Assembly: GCF_010119235.1 (NCBI RefSeq)
Contig: NZ_JAAATZ010000001.1
Location: 2,510,501-2,574,500 of the forward strand
From: Flavobacterium phycosphaerae
GTDB lineage: Bacteria; Bacteroidota; Bacteroidia; Flavobacteriales; Flavobacteriaceae
Direction: 5' to 3'
Length of the DNA stretch: 64,000 nucleotides
Shown here piece by piece: positions 50,205 to 59,764 of this stretch. Positions within the stretch are counted from its first letter, which is position 1. The number at the start of each line of letters is the position of its first letter. The notes below the pieces were generated by a model that worked only from the letters and a program-made list of their open reading frames with translations, did no database searches and had not been told where the DNA came from. The position numbers and the translations under genes are program-made.

Positions 50205-51076
50205 GGTATAATAGTTTTTGTGTTATCTATTCGTTCTAGTTCTTGAAGTGCTATAGTATTAGCTTGTTTGTAGAAATTTTGGCAGGCATTAAGAATCCAT
50301 AAATAATCCTCTAACTCTGCATTTAGCCTATACCAATGCCTTAGCATTGATGGTGGAGCACACAACATTTTATATCTTTTTGTTGCCAATTCAGATTGTT
50401 GCGAAAAGATTTCAGATGGCAGTGTTGTAAAATGGCCACATAAAAGAAGAAGATATTTTAAACTATACTCATTGGGCATATATCCCATAAAAACACGGAT
50501 TAATCCAAGAACTATTTGTTCTATAGCTATGTGAAGATTGGCTATACTACATAGTACAATTTCCGGATTTTGAGTAATGGAAACTGATTGTAAATAAAAA
50601 TCAGCTACAGCAGAACATTTAAGCCAGTAATCACGGTCTATATTTATATCGCGATAAAGTATTCCATTAGATTTTATAAAAGGAGGAGCCGATTTATCTA
50701 TATACAAACGCTGACCTTTTCTAAAGACTTTATCAAAAAACAATTGTTGGTTTAATTGATTTGATGCTAAATCAGTTGGTTTATGGATTAGTAGCGATAC
50801 TGAAATAATTTTCCCTGAACGTTCAGCTATTAAATTAGCAATATCAGTAGATCCACCCGGGTATGCCTTGTCCGAAATGATTAAAATATCAAAATGGTGA
50901 ATGGCCGTGTTTCTTTCTAATTGAGATTGAAGAATATTAGAAGTAATAGATGAATTATTCCTATAACCAAATACAAAAACGGTACATGGATTGAGTCTTT
51001 TGTTAATTGAATCCAGGGTAAGCTGAATTTCTTCGAGAGGTAAAATTGTTGTTTCCATCGTGCATGTAATTTTCAT
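50201..51076 (-). CDS. Degenerate nucleotidyltransferase plus HEPN-like protein
   Basis: A 291-residue protein (internal ATG at 51058 gives 285). The N-terminal part has FVFGYRNNSSI and HHFDILIISDKAYPGG, resembling the G-x-R and D-x-hydrophobic pattern of MNT-type nucleotidyltransferases, but the GS motif is altered. The C-terminal helical region FYLQSVSITQNPEIVLCSIA, with LHIAIEQIVLGLIRVFMGY, resembles a HEPN domain. MNT-HEPN pairs form toxin-antitoxin units; here both are fused. The two small genes downstream are coupled to it. Confidence 0.55.
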   Translation of the reverse strand: MKITCTMETTILPLEEIQLTLDSINKRLNPCTVFVFGYRNNSSITSNILQSQLERNTAIHHFDILIISDKAYPGGSTDIANLIAERSGKIISVSLLIHKPTDLASNQLNQQLFFDKVFRKGQRLYIDKSAPPFIKSNGILYRDINIDRDYWLKCSAVADFYLQSVSITQNPEIVLCSIANLHIAIEQIVLGLIRVFMGYMPNEYSLKYLLLLCGHFTTLPSEIFSQQSELATKRYKMLCAPPSMLRHWYRLNAELEDYLWILNACQNFYKQANTIALQELERIDNTKTIIP

Positions 51077-51163
51077 GCAAGTTAGTAACGGTCAGAGGGG
51101 TATGAAACAAAATAGGTTTGTATGTAACAAAGTAAAATTGTTATCCACAAATGCCTGCTAGCC

Positions 51164-51954
51164 CTAATTATAATAGGTTATTTCACGTATAATGTGGTAC
51201 TGTAATATATCGTCAATATAGGAATGCATTTGAATCCAATTTCCATTTTTGTCATATTCATGGTGAAATTGTTTTTTCCAACCATTATCTTCAAAACATT
51301 CACAACTAATTTCAAGGTTTCTTTCATTTACAGTTTCAAGGTAACATAATTCAGTTTTACCTGTATTTTCATTGATATCAAAAGTTTTAATTGTATTTTT
51401 TTTTTTTCGTCAAATTCGAATTTATTCCAATAGACAATACCATCGCTATCTCGTTCTAACTTTTCCTCAATAATTCTATTTTTATCGTCGTAACAAACTG
51501 TATAAGTACCATTTTCAAAAAGATCAGAATCACTTGTATATCTTATCGTTTCTTTGTTTTCGTAATAATTGTGTTTTTGTTGTTCAATTTTGATACTATT
51601 AAATGGCTCATATTCAGTATAAGTTTCTAACTCAACTTTGTTATTACCATTATATGATATTGTAGTTTCCCCAAGAAGTTTGTTTGTATTCAGTTCAGAT
51701 TTTAGTATTCTTATTAACTGATTGGAGTTATTATAGAAAAACTGTAATTTGCTTTTACCTTTTGAACTTTCTTCAATCTTCTCAAGTAGATTGCCTTCTT
51801 TTGAAAATGTAAAGCGAAAAGAAAGTGACACTTTATTCATGTGCAAAGCCGGTTCATTTTGAATATCAACTTTAGGATTGTAAGTATCCTGCTTGATTTG
51901 ATAAATTCCGTTAGCATATTGTTTTTGAGCACTATTATAATCTTCGTAAAACAT
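51164..51954 (-). pseudogene. Repeat-containing hypothetical protein, frameshift in a T12 run
   Basis: The first part (residues 1-185) contains WxxF-like and YD-type short repeats (LSFRFTFSKEGNLLEKIEES, TVCYDDKNRIIEEKLERDSD). The frame stops early at 51328, directly after a T12 run at 51396-51407 on the plus strand. Adding one base gives a 263-residue protein ending YYN at 51164, with KQFHHEYDKNGNWIQMHSYI near the end. The MORN/YD-like repeats suggest an extracellular or antitoxin-type protein; the function is unknown. It is the last gene of the operon that starts at 59096. Confidence 0.65.
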
Positions 51955-51957
51955 AGT

Positions 51958-52518
51958 TTAATGAGTTTTAAAACTATTCCATTTTGTCTTCAATTTACCG
52001 GCAATATAAACTTCCATGAAATACAAATCATAGTCTAGTTCTTCCGGAATTACAATTACTCTGTAATCTTTAATTTTCACCTGTTGAATTTTTAATAATT
52101 CAGGTGGTAATTCATTTCGTAAACCTTTATGTCCTGAAAAATGTTTTGCTTTTAAATATGAAAAACTAGTTTCATTGTGTTTAGTACCCCAAGCATGTTG
52201 ATATAATCTTCTAAATACTGTTCGAGAAATACCTACATAAATTGGAACTATTTTATTATTTTCTTGTAATTCACCAAATACATAAAGTCCTTTTAGTTCG
52301 TCTAGTTTATTGCTTTTTTTGCCTAGTTTGGAATTACAAGTTACTTGAAGTTTAGTTAGGAAATCCTTTTGTTTATGACCTTTTTCGGTCTGGTACAGTT
52401 CTTTTACAGATAGACAATTTGGATTAGAAAAGTGTTTGTTAATATTTTCAATTACTCTGTCACATTTCTCAATTAACTGTGTAAAATCATTAGGAAACTT
52501 TTCTTGGTTGTAATTCAT
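51958..52518 (-). CDS. GIY-YIG-like protein
   Basis: A 186-residue protein. The motif LKGLYVFGELQENNKIVPIY followed by VGISRTVFRRLYQHAW is a GIY-YIG core, with the conserved Arg. The last part (EELDYDLYFMEVYIAGK) holds the conserved Glu. It overlaps the upstream Ntn-like gene by 4 bp. Together with the GIY-YIG gene at 53242, the operon carries two proteins of this fold. Confidence 0.7.
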   Translation of the reverse strand: MNYNQEKFPNDFTQLIEKCDRVIENINKHFSNPNCLSVKELYQTEKGHKQKDFLTKLQVTCNSKLGKKSNKLDELKGLYVFGELQENNKIVPIYVGISRTVFRRLYQHAWGTKHNETSFSYLKAKHFSGHKGLRNELPPELLKIQQVKIKDYRVIVIPEELDYDLYFMEVYIAGKLKTKWNSFKTH

Positions 52519-53186
52519 AGGTTAGTTTCAATTATGGTTTGTTTTGAAAATACGCAGTACTCCATTTTACCTCCAATTGTAAAATAACGCAAATCATTGT
52601 CATGAAATTTGCTGTATGCAAAATCAAGTGATTGGACTAATACATTGCGGTCAAATTCTAATAAATTGGGAGTTTTAATACCTTGGTAAATACCATTGGC
52701 TCTGAGATAGCTTTTAATATGAATTAGTAAGGTTCTGAGTAGAATACTTTCCTCCATTAAGCGGTCATTTTCATTATTTGCTCTTATACCATCTTTGTCG
52801 CTCTCGGAATTATTAATTACATCAAAATTGATTGCATTGATGTAATAAGAAAATAAAGCGTCCTCATAGAAGCCTGAAAAAGTAAGGTTTAAATCTGTAA
52901 CAAATTCATCTTCATTTATGTTTGGAAATAATCCTAAAATTTCTTGGATAAACTCCGGCGGATTTGCGTTAGGATGCTCTTTTACAAAAGCTCTTATTTT
53001 TTCAAGGTATTTTTCTTTTTTTGTTTTTAACGTTCCTTGAACCCCTAAAGCATAGTTTACACCCAATAACAATTTATTTTCATCGTCCACCGATTCGAGT
53101 TTATTTTCAGGAAGTGTTATAGTCCTTCTTTTATCACTTGCAATAATGATAAAATCATTGTGAACTATATTGGAAATTAATGTCAT
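52515..53186 (-). CDS. Proteasome-like Ntn-hydrolase candidate
   Basis: A 223-residue protein. After Met1 comes Thr2 (MTLISNIVHNDFIIIASDKR), as in proteasome beta subunits and HslV, where Thr becomes the N-terminal nucleophile. ASDKR (near 17-21), and the lysine in ENKLLLGVNYALGVQG, match the Asp and Lys of that active site. The C-terminal half is unlike HslV. It lies in a restriction-like operon, coupled to a GIY-YIG gene. A degradative or self-processing role is inference. Confidence 0.6.
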   Translation of the reverse strand: MTLISNIVHNDFIIIASDKRRTITLPENKLESVDDENKLLLGVNYALGVQGTLKTKKEKYLEKIRAFVKEHPNANPPEFIQEILGLFPNINEDEFVTDLNLTFSGFYEDALFSYYINAINFDVINNSESDKDGIRANNENDRLMEESILLRTLLIHIKSYLRANGIYQGIKTPNLLEFDRNVLVQSLDFAYSKFHDNDLRYFTIGGKMEYCVFSKQTIIETNL

Positions 53187-53241
53187 TAGCTATGTATTTT
53201 TTGAAGAGTCAAAAACAATAATAAGTGTCTTTTTTTATAAT

Positions 53242-54455
53242 TTATGATCGTAATACGATATCCTGCAAAACACTATCATATCGATAATTTACTATCGACT
53301 CAGCTATTATTAAATCAATTACTTTGTCAATTACAGGAAGAGGGACAACAAACCATTCCCGAGGAGTTATTCGTCTACCATTTTCATCATAGATATCCAC
53401 ATTTAAACATACCTCAGCAAAAAAGCGATGTAACAATTGCTCAAATTTATGTGGATTAATATTATAGCATTTAATTGTTGAAACAATGTGAACATCTGCC
53501 ATAAGATAAGTTGGTTCTTTTTTGGCATTCTTCACTCTATCTTTAACATCTACTTTAGAGAAACCAATTTTATAAAGGTCTTTAATTGATGCAATATCTT
53601 TGTTTGTCGATTTGGATTTTAGAATGTAGATCCAACCAGTTTCAGTATCATCTTCATTGACAATGTTTGCGTTTTTAAACAATTCATTTTCTATTGAGCT
53701 ATCTGTTTCTGTAACAATTTTTCCATTGTTTAGAAGTTGTTTACCCAATGAACGATACAGCATATTACTTTCAGTCCCATTTTCAAAAATGATTCTAGTA
53801 CGACCATCTTTTCGAACTCTGTTTCCGGAAGGAATTTTTCGCTCTTTTTCTTCTACATCTACGCGCTCAAGAAATAGTAATATGCCATCTAAAATATAGA
53901 ATCTTCCCTCTTCTAAGTTAGTTTCGGTACTGTCAAATGGTTTTAATTTTCTCAACCCTTTTCTTAATTCTTCATGGACTTTAAGAAAGGCAGGTTCATA
54001 AGTGGTAAACTCGGAATCTTTAATAGGTTTTCTTCTTGCAACAAAATCAGCTTCTTCTCGATCTTTTGAACTTGGAACGTTTTTAAGTTTAAAAATTTCC
54101 AATGTATCGTCAGTATCTAATAGACCAAAATCATCGTCATTCATTATATCTGCTATCGAATTTATTTCAATAACTGCATTGCCTAATAAGTTATGAGTAT
54201 CATGTGGCTTTAAGATTTCTATATTTTTTGATTAGACCTTAACTCTTTTAATCTCACGCCTAAAGTTCTTTCTGAAACCACATAAACATCTGCTTTTGGT
54301 TCTCTTTTATTTTTTTCAAAAAAGGCATTGATTTCCTGGAAAGAATCTATTAATCTTTCGTCCTCTGATTTGATATTTGATACTTTGGGCTTTGAATCTA
54401 AAATACCAAATTCATCATCGTTGAAAATGTCTTCTAGTGTTTTCTTTTTATTCAT
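53242..54455 (-). pseudogene. GIY-YIG nuclease family protein (T5orf172-type), frameshift in a T-run
   Basis: Two frames, 54455-54219 and 54144-53242, join if one base is added to the T6 run at 54224-54229 on the plus strand, giving 404 residues. The N-terminus has repeated acidic boxes (DIFNDDEFGILDSKP and DDDFGLLDTDD). The C-terminus is a GIY-YIG domain of the T5orf172/MUG113 type: GWIYILKSKSTNKDI, LYKIGFSKVDVKDRVKNA and EQLLHRFFAEV. It is the nuclease candidate of the methyltransferase-helicase system; its ATG overlaps the helicase stop by 8 bp. Confidence 0.75.
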
Positions 54456-56376
54456 TTGCCATAGCTTTACGTTTCTGTTCCCGCAAAAATATGATTGCTT
54501 CAGCTAATCTTTTTTCTTGTGGATCAAAAGACTGTATACTTGGTTCAACTCCCGTTCTTATCTTCCAATTCTTGATTTTAGGCCAAAGTAAAATTGCTTC
54601 TTCCTCTGTCATTTGAATTCTAGTAGCATCGATGGTTTCTTGAATTGCTTTGAATACCGAAGCTGTGACCGATTTTGACAATATTTCAAATGCTTTCTGA
54701 AATGGATTTATAGTGTCAATTAAATCAATATTGATATCATCAATATTTACAAAACTGTCTGCCATTCTGATAAAGCGTTTGTCACCTTGTGTTTCTATAT
54801 GACCATTCTTAATTACAGAATCCACAACCACATGCTGACGAACTTCTTCAACTTCTTCTTCTGTTAAGTCAGGATACGTTTCTCTGATAATTTTAGGAAT
54901 CAGTACTTTATTTATTACTTCCGGGTCCACATTACCAGGCAAAGCTTTTATCATTACATCATCCTGTAGGATAGTAGCTTTTAAATCATTGATATCTGAT
55001 TCAATGATTTCTCTTACTCTAGATGATGAAGGTTTTTTAAATCCATTAATCCGTATTGTATCTTCATCGTCTTCACTATCATCCTCGGGGAATTTAGGTT
55101 TAAATTTAAAGTTAGGAGCCAAAACCTGTTCCATTAATAAAGATGCCGTAATTGCCTTTAACATATTATTTACTGATAATTTGACTTCGCCATCTTCTGC
55201 ATCAGGTTGCGCAATCAAATTAGTAAATTGGGCATGAGTTTTATTTTCACTATCTCTGGTACATCTTCCGATGATTTGAATGATCTCCGTTAATGAACCT
55301 CTATAGCCAACTGTCAAAGCATGTTCGCAGAACGGCCAGTCAAAACCTTCTTTTGCCATTCCTAAAGCAATTATAATATCGATATCTTCCGGATTATTCG
55401 AAACTCGTAAATACTCCTGAATTTTGTCTCTATCTTTTTGGTTGTCATGGACTAAATCTGCAACCTTTAATAAATTGCCAGTTTTATTACTTCGAACAAA
55501 CAATACACCAGTGTCTGGATCTTGATATTCTAAATCACCTAGACTATCAATTATTTTGTTTACTTCCTCATATTTTTCTTTAGTAGATTCACCAGAATTG
55601 ACACTTGGAATATGAACAATTGTTTTTTTGGTTTCGTCTAATATTTCATCAATAGCAGAAGTATATCGTCCTTGATAAAAGTGATAACCAATACCTAAAG
55701 ATTTTAAATGTTCATATCCATTAAGTTGTTCATAGTAATTGTAAGTAACCTTGATGAATTGTCTCTCGGATTCAGGTAATAATACAGGTACACTATCACC
55801 TCTAAAGTAAGAACCAGTCATAGCAACTATATGTGCTGTAGATTTAGCCATAATGGCTCTTAATACTTCTCCTAATCTATTATTTCCATCTGCAGAAACG
55901 TGATGAAATTCATCTATAGCAATAACAACATCGTTGAAAGCTTTTTCATCAATGCCTTCGCAAGCAAAGCGCAGCGTTGCATGTGTACATATCAATAGTT
56001 TTTCATCACTTGCTAAGAAATTATTAAATGCTTTTACTTTACTAGAATCACCACCCGGTGTACATAAATTGTATATTGGATTGGGTTCCCAATCAGCAAA
56101 GAAACCGTATTTAGATAATGCTGTTTTTCCAAATGAACTACCAATGGAACGCTCAGGGACTGCTACAATTACTTTTTTTAATCCTTGATTAATTAGCTTG
56201 TCTAATCCAATAAACATTAAAGCACGAGATTTACCTGATGCGGGTGGCGCTTTAATCAATAAATATTGAGCTGAACGTGCTTCAAAAGCTCGTTCTTGCA
56301 TTTCTCTCATACCAAACTCATTTGTGCTTTTGCTTTTGCCAGTTTGGTTATATTGAACATGTACTATATTTGGCAT
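54448..56376 (-). CDS. DEAD/DEAH-box helicase family protein
   Basis: A 642-residue SF2 helicase. Motif I is KAPPASGKSRALM near 42-54, the DEFH motif is IAIDEFHHVSA near 152-162, and motif VI is QIIGRCTRDSENK near 395. It resembles restriction-associated helicases. It lies two bases after the methyltransferase stop and overlaps the GIY-YIG gene, so all three are one transcript. DNA translocation coupled to the nuclease is likely. Confidence 0.88.
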   Translation of the reverse strand: MPNIVHVQYNQTGKSKSTNEFGMREMQERAFEARSAQYLLIKAPPASGKSRALMFIGLDKLINQGLKKVIVAVPERSIGSSFGKTALSKYGFFADWEPNPIYNLCTPGGDSSKVKAFNNFLASDEKLLICTHATLRFACEGIDEKAFNDVVIAIDEFHHVSADGNNRLGEVLRAIMAKSTAHIVAMTGSYFRGDSVPVLLPESERQFIKVTYNYYEQLNGYEHLKSLGIGYHFYQGRYTSAIDEILDETKKTIVHIPSVNSGESTKEKYEEVNKIIDSLGDLEYQDPDTGVLFVRSNKTGNLLKVADLVHDNQKDRDKIQEYLRVSNNPEDIDIIIALGMAKEGFDWPFCEHALTVGYRGSLTEIIQIIGRCTRDSENKTHAQFTNLIAQPDAEDGEVKLSVNNMLKAITASLLMEQVLAPNFKFKPKFPEDDSEDDEDTIRINGFKKPSSSRVREIIESDINDLKATILQDDVMIKALPGNVDPEVINKVLIPKIIRETYPDLTEEEVEEVRQHVVVDSVIKNGHIETQGDKRFIRMADSFVNIDDINIDLIDTINPFQKAFEILSKSVTASVFKAIQETIDATRIQMTEEEAILLWPKIKNWKIRTGVEPSIQSFDPQEKRLAEAIIFLREQKRKAMANE

Positions 56377-56378
56377 GT

Positions 56379-59096
56379 TTATTTAGCTTTTTTCGTTTTT
56401 TTATCTTTTTGAAACAAATTATTTTTTGTCGTCATTTCACCGTACAATTTGAATAAATACTCCAATCTTTCAACATCACTTTCAAATGGCTTTAAGCGGT
56501 AACACCTCTCAATTGCAAGGTCTAATTCCTTATGAGCCTCTTTTAAGCCTGACGGCATTTTTATAGGATCGTAAAGTTGTGCTAATGTCTTTTGAGGATA
56601 TTTGGCTCTCTCATCTAACACCTCAAAAACATGTAGATTGATTTGCTCTTTTTGCTTTTCATTAATATTTGGAAAAGGGAAAGTGTTATAACACAAGCCT
56701 GCTGAATAACGATAGTCCGTTTTTAATTTACCTCCAATAGCTTTAACCCAAACCATATGAATTGCAGAGGATATTATACCAAAAATCCAAGGTTGTACGT
56801 TATATATTGCCAAAGCTGAATCTGAAATTATGAAATTTTCATCTAGAAAATCAACAGGGATATATTTTCTGTTTTCAGAGGATACTCTTGGAACAATAAT
56901 TGAATTTGTTTCCTGATGTCTTATTTCTGCAAATTTAAAAGGTATACTCGCTAACTCTTTTGTCGATTCACGTTTACTTTTATTTCTTATATTAAATGTT
57001 AAGTCAATTCTTTTCTTTACTTCGGGAATTTCATATGCTAAGTCTTTATTTTTGTCTGAAATCCACAAACAGTATCTTTCTTTACCTCTGATTAATTCTA
57101 AAGAACCTATTAGTTTTTTAATCAATAAATGGGCTTCCGGGTTTATTGAAAGTATTTCGTCTTTTTCGTCTTTAGAAAGTATTAAAAAACCGCCATCATT
57201 GGCCATGCTTCCAAAATTTATTTCAGGTAAATTTGAAATACTTTTTGTCTTTTTAGATATAATTTGTGGATTACCTTCAACTAAGTACGGACTTATATTT
57301 TCTGCTTTTTTCTCAAAATTATCAATATAGATATATTTCTGCTTATTTGAGACGTTTCTAAGACCAACAATAATAACATAAACTCCAGCATTTCCCTTTG
57401 CATTATTAGTCCATTTAAATGATTGATGTGCAAAGTCAATTTCGATAGAATCTGATAAAATATTTGGCCATATAAGGGCTACTTGTTCTCCTTGACAAAT
57501 AGAATTTGTTGATACAAATGCACATTTCGCATTTATGCCATCAATATATTTTTTTCCTAAATAAAACCAGCTAGCGATATAATCCATGTTATTGTACCCT
57601 TTGACATTGTGAAATACAATACTCATATCTTCTTTTTGCACTTCATCTTGAAGCCTGGCACCAAGGTACGGTGGATTTCCTAAAATATATATTTCATCAT
57701 TTTCATTTTTAACTGGGCATGCCAATTTCCAATCTACTCTAGTTGCATTGCCGGATGTTATATGTCCGGCTTCTTTTAATGGTAGAATTGGTCTTGCACG
57801 ACCGAAATCAAAAAGTTCATCGATGAATATTTTGTTCATTTGATGCTCTGCTAACCAAAGAGAAAGTATAGCCATTTCATGAGCAAAATCATCAAGTTCA
57901 ATACCATAAAACTGAGATAGTTTGATTTCTGTATAAACGGTTTCTGTTTGATATGACTGCTTACTTTCTTTTTTCAATAAATCAATCTGTTTCCAAATTT
58001 CGATTTCAAGTTTTCGTAATTCTTTATAAGCAATGATTAAAAAATTTCCACTACCACAAGCAGGGTCGAATACTTTTATTTTTGAGAGTCTAAAGATTAA
58101 CTTACGGAGTTTATTTGGATTGTCTTTACTTTTTCCGAATTCTTCATACAATTCATTTAAAAACAAAGGTTCAATAACTTTCATAATATTTGGAACTGAT
58201 GTGTAATGCATTCCAAGGCCGCTTCTATACTCTTCGTTGACTACCGCTTGAATCATTGACCCAAATATATCTGGATTTATTTCACTCCAATTTAAATCTC
58301 CACATTCTAAGATAATTTTCCTTGCTTTGGTTGAAAAGGTTGGAGAATGAATAGTATCTCTAAACAAACCTCCATTTACATAAGGAAATGCTTTTAAATA
58401 ATCAGGTTCTGAACTGTTGTCCTTAGTATTTAATACATGGAAAAGTCTATCGAGAAAACTATGTACATCGCTACCATCTGTTTTTGTGTGTTGAGCAAGT
58501 GTATTTGTGAAAATACCTTCATCTTCAAATATTCCAGTATCCTCAGCAAAAAAGCAAAACAATATTCTAGATAAAAAGATATTTAAGTTGTGACCTCCAT
58601 CATTATAGATATTCGGATTTTCATGTACAAGGATATCGTACAGTTTTGCCATTTCATATGATGCCTTACGGTCAGCATGGTTGTCATTTTTTTGTTGGTA
58701 TTTTTCCTGACCTGACCATGGCAAAAAGAAGTCAAAGCGTTTATTAATCTCTGAAATAGGAGTATCAAGAGTTAACCCAGTCCTAGTATCTTTTGCTAAT
58801 AAAGTTTTATAGTCAGTAACTATAACAAAACGAGGATTATGTTTTAAATCTTCCTCACTTTTTGTTAAATCATCGATAGTTGTAAGTAGTTTATCTGATA
58901 CTACTTCTTTAAATAACACTTTCTTTTTATATAAAACTTCACCCTCTTTATTAGATAAATTAAAATCTCCTTTTTTTAAACGGGTAATTGAAGTTTTTGA
59001 AATACCATAAGCGACTAAAAGATCATAGATAAAATTTTCATTATCAATTGATTTTACAAGTTCGTTGAGGTTTTTTTCTATTTGAGTGGAGTTCAT
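56379..59096 (-). CDS. Class I SAM-dependent DNA methyltransferase
   Basis: A 905-residue N6-adenine-type methyltransferase. Motif I is FDPACGSGNFLI near 342-353 and motif IV is ILGNPPYLGARL near 470. The N-terminal 300 residues are helical and the C-terminal part resembles a specificity region. It resembles YeeA-type and large type II methyltransferases. It is the first gene of the operon with the helicase and GIY-YIG nuclease. The protected site is unknown. A palindrome lies 63 bp upstream of the start. Confidence 0.9.
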   Translation of the reverse strand: MNSTQIEKNLNELVKSIDNENFIYDLLVAYGISKTSITRLKKGDFNLSNKEGEVLYKKKVLFKEVVSDKLLTTIDDLTKSEEDLKHNPRFVIVTDYKTLLAKDTRTGLTLDTPISEINKRFDFFLPWSGQEKYQQKNDNHADRKASYEMAKLYDILVHENPNIYNDGGHNLNIFLSRILFCFFAEDTGIFEDEGIFTNTLAQHTKTDGSDVHSFLDRLFHVLNTKDNSSEPDYLKAFPYVNGGLFRDTIHSPTFSTKARKIILECGDLNWSEINPDIFGSMIQAVVNEEYRSGLGMHYTSVPNIMKVIEPLFLNELYEEFGKSKDNPNKLRKLIFRLSKIKVFDPACGSGNFLIIAYKELRKLEIEIWKQIDLLKKESKQSYQTETVYTEIKLSQFYGIELDDFAHEMAILSLWLAEHQMNKIFIDELFDFGRARPILPLKEAGHITSGNATRVDWKLACPVKNENDEIYILGNPPYLGARLQDEVQKEDMSIVFHNVKGYNNMDYIASWFYLGKKYIDGINAKCAFVSTNSICQGEQVALIWPNILSDSIEIDFAHQSFKWTNNAKGNAGVYVIIVGLRNVSNKQKYIYIDNFEKKAENISPYLVEGNPQIISKKTKSISNLPEINFGSMANDGGFLILSKDEKDEILSINPEAHLLIKKLIGSLELIRGKERYCLWISDKNKDLAYEIPEVKKRIDLTFNIRNKSKRESTKELASIPFKFAEIRHQETNSIIVPRVSSENRKYIPVDFLDENFIISDSALAIYNVQPWIFGIISSAIHMVWVKAIGGKLKTDYRYSAGLCYNTFPFPNINEKQKEQINLHVFEVLDERAKYPQKTLAQLYDPIKMPSGLKEAHKELDLAIERCYRLKPFESDVERLEYLFKLYGEMTTKNNLFQKDKKTKKAK

Positions 59097-59158
59097 TTTT
59101 AATCTGAATCAAATTTCTCAAACTTAGTAATAATCTTCCAAATAGTCATTGATTTGAA

Positions 59159-59181
59159 ATGCATTTTTAATTAAAATGCAT
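59159..59181. promoter_or_regulatory. 23-bp palindrome upstream of the methyltransferase operon
   Basis: ATGCATTTT (59159-59167) and AAAATGCAT (59173-59181) face each other across 5 bases. It lies 63 bp upstream of the methyltransferase start. It could be an operator for the XRE protein encoded just upstream, like control elements of restriction systems. Confidence 0.55.
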
Positions 59182-59222
59182 CAAAATAAAGTATATTACA
59201 AATAAACTAATTAAAATAAAAA

Positions 59223-59240
59223 ACCTCCAATAAAGGAGGT
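59223..59240 (-). terminator. Rho-independent terminator after the XRE gene
   Basis: ACCTCC (59223-59228) and GGAGGT (59235-59240) form a short stem with a 6-base loop. On the minus strand T residues follow. It lies 39 bp beyond the XRE stop. Confidence 0.65.
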
Positions 59241-59278
59241 CTTCATACAAACCGGATAAAAAATTATAATTGTGGTAT

Positions 59279-59701
59279 TTATTTGTTATTCAGTAGTTTT
59301 TCTAGATAGGCAACTTTGTCTTTTTCTGCTTGTAGAAGTGCTTTATAAAGTTCTTTGTTTTCTTCAAAAGATTCAACCAATTTTTCTATGGGGTTGAAAT
59401 TAAAATGATTTTGATTGTAATTACCAAAAGCACTATTTGTGCCACTATTGTCATAAAATGTATTAAAAAAATTTACAACATTTTCTTCCGAAAAGTTCTT
59501 AATTGCTTCGACTGTCATTCCCAATTCTTTTGCAATTAGTTCTAATTTTTCTTCTTCAACAGTTTCACTTTTTTCAATATTCGAAATTGTTTGCTGTGTG
59601 ACCCCAATAGCAATTGCTAAAGCTTCTTGTTTCATACCACGAAGCTCGCGAATTCGACCGATGTTACGACCTATATGTTTTGGTTTGATTGTAGTATTCA
59701 T
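59279..59701 (-). CDS. XRE-family regulator with coiled C-terminus
   Basis: A 140-residue protein. The XRE helix-turn-helix is at residues 10-68 (IGRIRELRGMKQEALAIAIG, VTQQTISNIEKSETVEEEKL). The C-terminal segment (LVESFEENKELYKALLQAEK, then VAYLEKLLNN) is coiled and may support oligomers. It stands upstream of the methyltransferase operon, ends in its own terminator, and may bind the palindrome at 59159. Confidence 0.85.
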   Translation of the reverse strand: MNTTIKPKHIGRNIGRIRELRGMKQEALAIAIGVTQQTISNIEKSETVEEEKLELIAKELGMTVEAIKNFSEENVVNFFNTFYDNSGTNSAFGNYNQNHFNFNPIEKLVESFEENKELYKALLQAEKDKVAYLEKLLNNK

Positions 59702-59764
59702 ATTTCAAATGTAATAAAATTTTTAATATGTTTTTGATAAATCAACGACTGAGATAATACCATT

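Noticed and set aside
51164..59701. DISARM or BREX system
   Set aside because: The DUF1998 and PLD-type genes of DISARM and the brxC/pglZ genes of BREX are absent.
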